A DNA stretch of 64,000 bases, taken from positions 185,773 through 249,772 of the forward strand of contig NZ_JAUSLE010000007.1 of the NCBI RefSeq assembly GCF_030646845.1, given 5' to 3'. The first letter of the stretch is position 1. Each line of letters starts with the position of its first letter. A program made the position numbers and the translations under genes. Shown here piece by piece: positions 61,318 through 64,000 of the stretch. The notes under the pieces are model-generated. The model worked only from the letters and a program-made list of their open reading frames with translations. It was not told the origin of the DNA and did no database searches. This stretch comes from Rhodoferax sp. Lineage in GTDB: Bacteria > Pseudomonadota > Gammaproteobacteria > Burkholderiales > Burkholderiaceae_C.

Positions 61318-62724
61318 ATGCCCTCGCCCGCGAACTTACGTCGACTTTTATCCACCCCGGTCCGCGCCAAAGTCAGTTCTGAAGCCCGCGCCCTGTGGCT
61401 GCTGGCCTGGCCGATCCTGATCGGTCAACTGGCCAATGTGGCGATGGCCGTGGTGGACGTGGCGATGGCCGGGCACGCCTCGGCACAAGACCTGGCCGGT
61501 GTATCGCTGGGTGTTTCGATCTGGAACATGCTCATCATCACCCTCATGGGGGTGATGATGTCGATCAGCCCCATCGTGGCCCACCATGTGGGCGCGCGCG
61601 AGTTCATCCAGGTGCCGCATGTGGTGCGCCAGGGCCTGTGGAAGGCGCTGGGCGTTGGCGTCATCGCCCTCATGGCGGCCAACCTGTCGACTGCCGTTTT
61701 TGACCACCTCGGGCTCGAACCGCTGGTGCGCGATCTGGCCAAAAACTTCGTGCATGTCACCAGCTTTGCCATGCCCGCTTTTGCCTGCTACCGCGTGCTC
61801 TACGGGTACAGCGCCAGCCTGAACCAGACCAAGCCTTTGATGATGATCGCCATTGGCGCATTGATGCTCAATGGGCTGGTGAACTGGCTGCTGGTGTTCG
61901 GCAACCTGGGATTTCCCCGTCTGGGCGGCCTGGGCTGCGCCTGGTCCACGCTGCTGTGCGTCTGGTTCAACCTGCTGGCGCTGCTGTGGTGGATGCACCG
62001 CGCCAAGGCCTACCGCAGCACCTGGCCGTTCGACCGCTTTGAGCCACCCCACTGGCCACAGATGCGCGCCCTGCTCAAACTCGGGTTGCCCATCGGCGTC
62101 ACCTATTTTGCCGAGACCAGCGCCTTCAGCCTGATTGCCCTGCTGGTGGCCAAATTTGGCAGCACCCAGGTGGCGGCCCACCAGATTGCCCTGAATTTTT
62201 CCTCGCTGGTGTTTATGGTGCCCTTGAGTCTGGGCGTGGCAATTCTGACCCGTGTCGGTCAATCGCTGGGCGCGGGCGACCCGGTGGCGGCACGCTTTCG
62301 CGCTTGGGTGGGCGTCGCCGTGGCCCTGCTTTTTGCGACGATTTCTGCCGCCTTTATGGCCGTGTTCAACCAGCAGATTGCAGCGGCCTACACCAGCGAC
62401 GTGGCGGTAGCCACCCTGGCGGCACACCTGCTTTTTTGGGCTGCCGTCTTTCAGCTGTCGGATGCCACGCAGGTCGCCACCAGTTGCGCCATTCGTGGCT
62501 ACAAGGTCACGCGTGCCCCCATGGTGATTCACCTCACGGCGTTTTGGGTATTTTCACTGCCGCTGGGTTACGTTCTTGGTCTGGCGCCGCCGTGGCTACC
62601 TTGGGCGCCGTCGCAGCCACTGGCGGCCGAGGGCTTCTGGATTGCGCTGGTGGTCGGTTTGACCGTGGCCGCGCTGGGGCTGACTGCCTTGCTGCGGCAC
62701 GTTGCACGCAGTCACCTGCCATAA
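61318..62724 (+). CDS. MATE-family efflux transporter
   Basis: The 468-residue membrane protein has about 12 hydrophobic segments and the NorM-like features PILIGQLANVAMAVVDVAMA and LPIGVTYFAETSAFSL. MATE pumps export cations or drugs by sodium or proton exchange. It begins 12 bases after mutL. Substrate unknown. Confidence 0.92.
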   Translation: MPSPANLRRLLSTPVRAKVSSEARALWLLAWPILIGQLANVAMAVVDVAMAGHASAQDLAGVSLGVSIWNMLIITLMGVMMSISPIVAHHVGAREFIQVPHVVRQGLWKALGVGVIALMAANLSTAVFDHLGLEPLVRDLAKNFVHVTSFAMPAFACYRVLYGYSASLNQTKPLMMIAIGALMLNGLVNWLLVFGNLGFPRLGGLGCAWSTLLCVWFNLLALLWWMHRAKAYRSTWPFDRFEPPHWPQMRALLKLGLPIGVTYFAETSAFSLIALLVAKFGSTQVAAHQIALNFSSLVFMVPLSLGVAILTRVGQSLGAGDPVAARFRAWVGVAVALLFATISAAFMAVFNQQIAAAYTSDVAVATLAAHLLFWAAVFQLSDATQVATSCAIRGYKVTRAPMVIHLTAFWVFSLPLGYVLGLAPPWLPWAPSQPLAAEGFWIALVVGLTVAALGLTALLRHVARSHLP

Positions 62725-62742
62725 GCTCATAGTCGACCGCAG

Positions 62743-63138
62743 CTACTCATCCTCGCCCAGTGTGTACTCATCAATCGGGTACGACGCCTGCGGGTCATCT
62801 TTTGCCAGATCATGTTCCATGGCCAAGTGATGCTTGTGGATGAGACCGTGAAACTCTGCAAACGGCCCGCCCAGCAGATAGATTGGCTGGCGCGTGTCTG
62901 GATGAAACCCGGCCACGCCTGTGGCGCCCCCAGACCACGCGCGCTCAACCTCGGCCAGTCCCAGGCCAAGCAGATCACCCATGAGCTGAGAGCGGGTTTT
63001 CCCGGGATGCATCTCGCAAAGGGCCTCCAGCCGGGAAGCGAGCTCAAGCGGCAGCCGGCATGAGTACCTTTTGCGAGTGAGGCGGATGCCTCGTTCACGC
63101 GTGGCATCCGGCGACTCAGCAGGCTTGTTGATTTTCAT
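62743..63138 (-). CDS. Small hypothetical protein, ribbon-helix-helix-like
   Basis: The 131-residue protein has a central segment YSCRLPLELASRLEALCEM, then HPGKTRSQLMGDLLGLGLAE, which resembles small proteins with a ribbon-helix-helix-like fold (database entries sometimes say type 1 pili tip component, a doubtful label). The C-terminus is rich in acidic residues and has HDLAKDDPQAS. Function unknown. It lies 11 bases after the flavodoxin gene stop, in the same direction. Confidence 0.6.
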   Translation of the reverse strand: MKINKPAESPDATRERGIRLTRKRYSCRLPLELASRLEALCEMHPGKTRSQLMGDLLGLGLAEVERAWSGGATGVAGFHPDTRQPIYLLGGPFAEFHGLIHKHHLAMEHDLAKDDPQASYPIDEYTLGEDE

Positions 63139-63149
63139 GGCGTACTTCG

Positions 63150-63689
63150 CTAAAGACCGATGGTGGATGTGTCGAATGTCCTCTCACCGCGACCGGGCCG
63201 CCAGTACGATCTGTCTGAGTCCTTGAGTGCGTCGGTAAATTCCGACAGTCGATCGCGAAATGACTCGCCAGTGACATCGGCATCGGCAACGGCCAATGTT
63301 GCGACAGCAGGCCTGCCACAAAGTGACTCAAGATCGCGCAGCACCTTGGCGTGCCCCGAGCCGCCGTACGAACAGAAAAAAGCCACACGGTGAAACTGAC
63401 GGCGCTGCCTCTTGAGGTAAGAACGTACCGGACTGGCGACATTCCCGCACCAGATTGGCGTTCCAATCACGACGATGTCGTAGTCGCTCGGTACATGCTT
63501 GGCGGGTCGAATGGGTGTAGCCACATGCAAGGCCGCTTCAATTGCCGATCGCACATAACCGCCTGCATGGTTGCGCCCTGTCACGTCTTCGATGGGCTCC
63601 AGGTCGGCACTACAGGCACCCGCAATCTGCCGGGCAATAGTTCGCGTGAACCCGGTTCGCGAATAGTAGAGCACCAAAATTTTCGTCAT
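63150..63689 (-). CDS. Flavodoxin family protein
   Basis: The 179-residue protein begins MTKILVLYYSRTGFTR, the flavodoxin FMN phosphate-binding loop (YSRTG), followed by the GTPIWCGNVASPVRSYL and FCSYGGSGHAKVL segments of the flavodoxin fold. It is probably a small FMN-dependent reductase or WrbA-like protein. The start is the inner ATG; an upstream TTG is close to the stop of the previous gene. Confidence 0.83.
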   Translation of the reverse strand: MTKILVLYYSRTGFTRTIARQIAGACSADLEPIEDVTGRNHAGGYVRSAIEAALHVATPIRPAKHVPSDYDIVVIGTPIWCGNVASPVRSYLKRQRRQFHRVAFFCSYGGSGHAKVLRDLESLCGRPAVATLAVADADVTGESFRDRLSEFTDALKDSDRSYWRPGRGERTFDTSTIGL

Positions 63690-63706
63690 AGCCAACTGCT
63701 GACAGT

Positions 63707-64000
63707 TCAAAAATTCATCGGCAAGCGGACCGTGAGCGACACATCCGGCGTGTCGCGCGTGAGTCCGGCACCGACCGACACATTCAAGGTGGTTTTGGGG
63801 CTGAGCCGGTAGGAGTAGCCGAGTAGCAAGGTGCCCAACTGTGTCCTGACTGAACCCGGTACAACCTGGCCATTGTTTTCGGTTCTCCCCACTGAGCTAT
63901 GGTCATAGCCAATGCTGAAGGAGGACTTTTCGTTCAAAGCCAAGCCCATCCCGAAGTTGAAACCAAGAACGTCGCCCGGTTTGATCGACCCCAGAAACTC
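63707..64000 (-). CDS. Outer-membrane beta-barrel protein, C-terminal part (5' cut by window)
   Basis: The frame is open to the window end and encodes about 97 residues of alternating strands ending in a C-terminal Phe (SLTVRLPMNF), a typical BAM insertion signal. LGYSYRLSPKTTLNVSVGAG and FSIGYDHSS are beta-barrel strands. It resembles the transporter/porin-like family sometimes annotated as phenol-pathway outer membrane proteins. The N-terminus lies outside the window. Confidence 0.7.
   Translation of the reverse strand, partial: EFLGSIKPGDVLGFNFGMGLALNEKSSFSIGYDHSSVGRTENNGQVVPGSVRTQLGTLLLGYSYRLSPKTTLNVSVGAGLTRDTPDVSLTVRLPMNF

Overview
The window is chromosomal DNA from a GC-rich betaproteobacterium, most likely of the family Comamonadaceae (Rhodoferax/Polaromonas-like). 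This is inferred from three things: the gene order pyrG-kdsA-eno-ftsB, orphan Bug-type receptors beside a pmd-type protocatechuate 4,5-cleavage operon, and topoisomerase IV genes separated by a lytic transglycosylase. I saw no rRNA, tRNA, CRISPR array, insertion sequence or prophage. Genes are packed tightly and no stretch over 300 bases lacks a gene.

Layout. 1-6.5 kb: the end of a LysR regulator, a tyrosine phosphatase, a MazG-like NTP pyrophosphatase, a Tat-exported histidine phosphatase, a Vgb-like beta-propeller, and an envelope-stress type set (sensor kinase, OmpR-type regulator, Spy/CpxP-like lipoprotein). 6.5-14.8 kb: a minus-strand catabolic operon under a TetR regulator. It holds a TRAP transporter (dctQMP), a 30-codon remnant of a type II dehydroquinase, a divergent shikimate dehydrogenase, a 3-dehydroshikimate dehydratase whose two QuiC1 domains are separate genes, an aldo/keto reductase and an alpha/beta hydrolase. 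14.9-22.8 kb: the pmd/lig operon for protocatechuate 4,5-cleavage (ligJ, ligK, Bug receptor, ligI, ligA, ligB, ligC), headed by a ModA-like gene and a divergent LysR. Together these two blocks form a plausible route: uptake of a shikimate-type acid, oxidation to 3-dehydroshikimate, dehydration to protocatechuate, 4,5-ring cleavage, then pyruvate and oxaloacetate.

22.8-48 kb is mainly housekeeping: parE-lytic transglycosylase-parC, an MFS transporter, a methyltransferase, dapA, bamC, a WalJ-like hydrolase, an alanine-rich lipoprotein, roxA, an FKBP isomerase, dut, coaBC, pyrG, kdsA, eno, ftsB, hslO, a gamma-carbonic anhydrase-like protein, a DUF455 protein, an HDOD protein, and xerD coupled to a second Bug receptor. 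48-53 kb: an AEC transporter, queG, tsaE and amiC. 52-58.5 kb: a fructose-type sugar locus (frcBCA, a FucU/RbsD mutarotase and a ROK regulator, divergent from a PfkB fructokinase and an FrcK-like kinase). 58.5-64 kb: DedA, mutL, a MATE pump, a small hypothetical gene, a flavodoxin and a partial outer-membrane protein.

The most unusual signal is a dispersed 49-bp element found seven times. Every copy is exactly 49 bp by ungapped alignment and ends in a hairpin. Three copies lie between or at the edge of genes. Four lie inside essential or conserved coding sequence (two in coaBC, two in mutL), where the reading frame stays open and the protein still looks homologous. One copy also supplies the apparent ribosome-binding site of dut.
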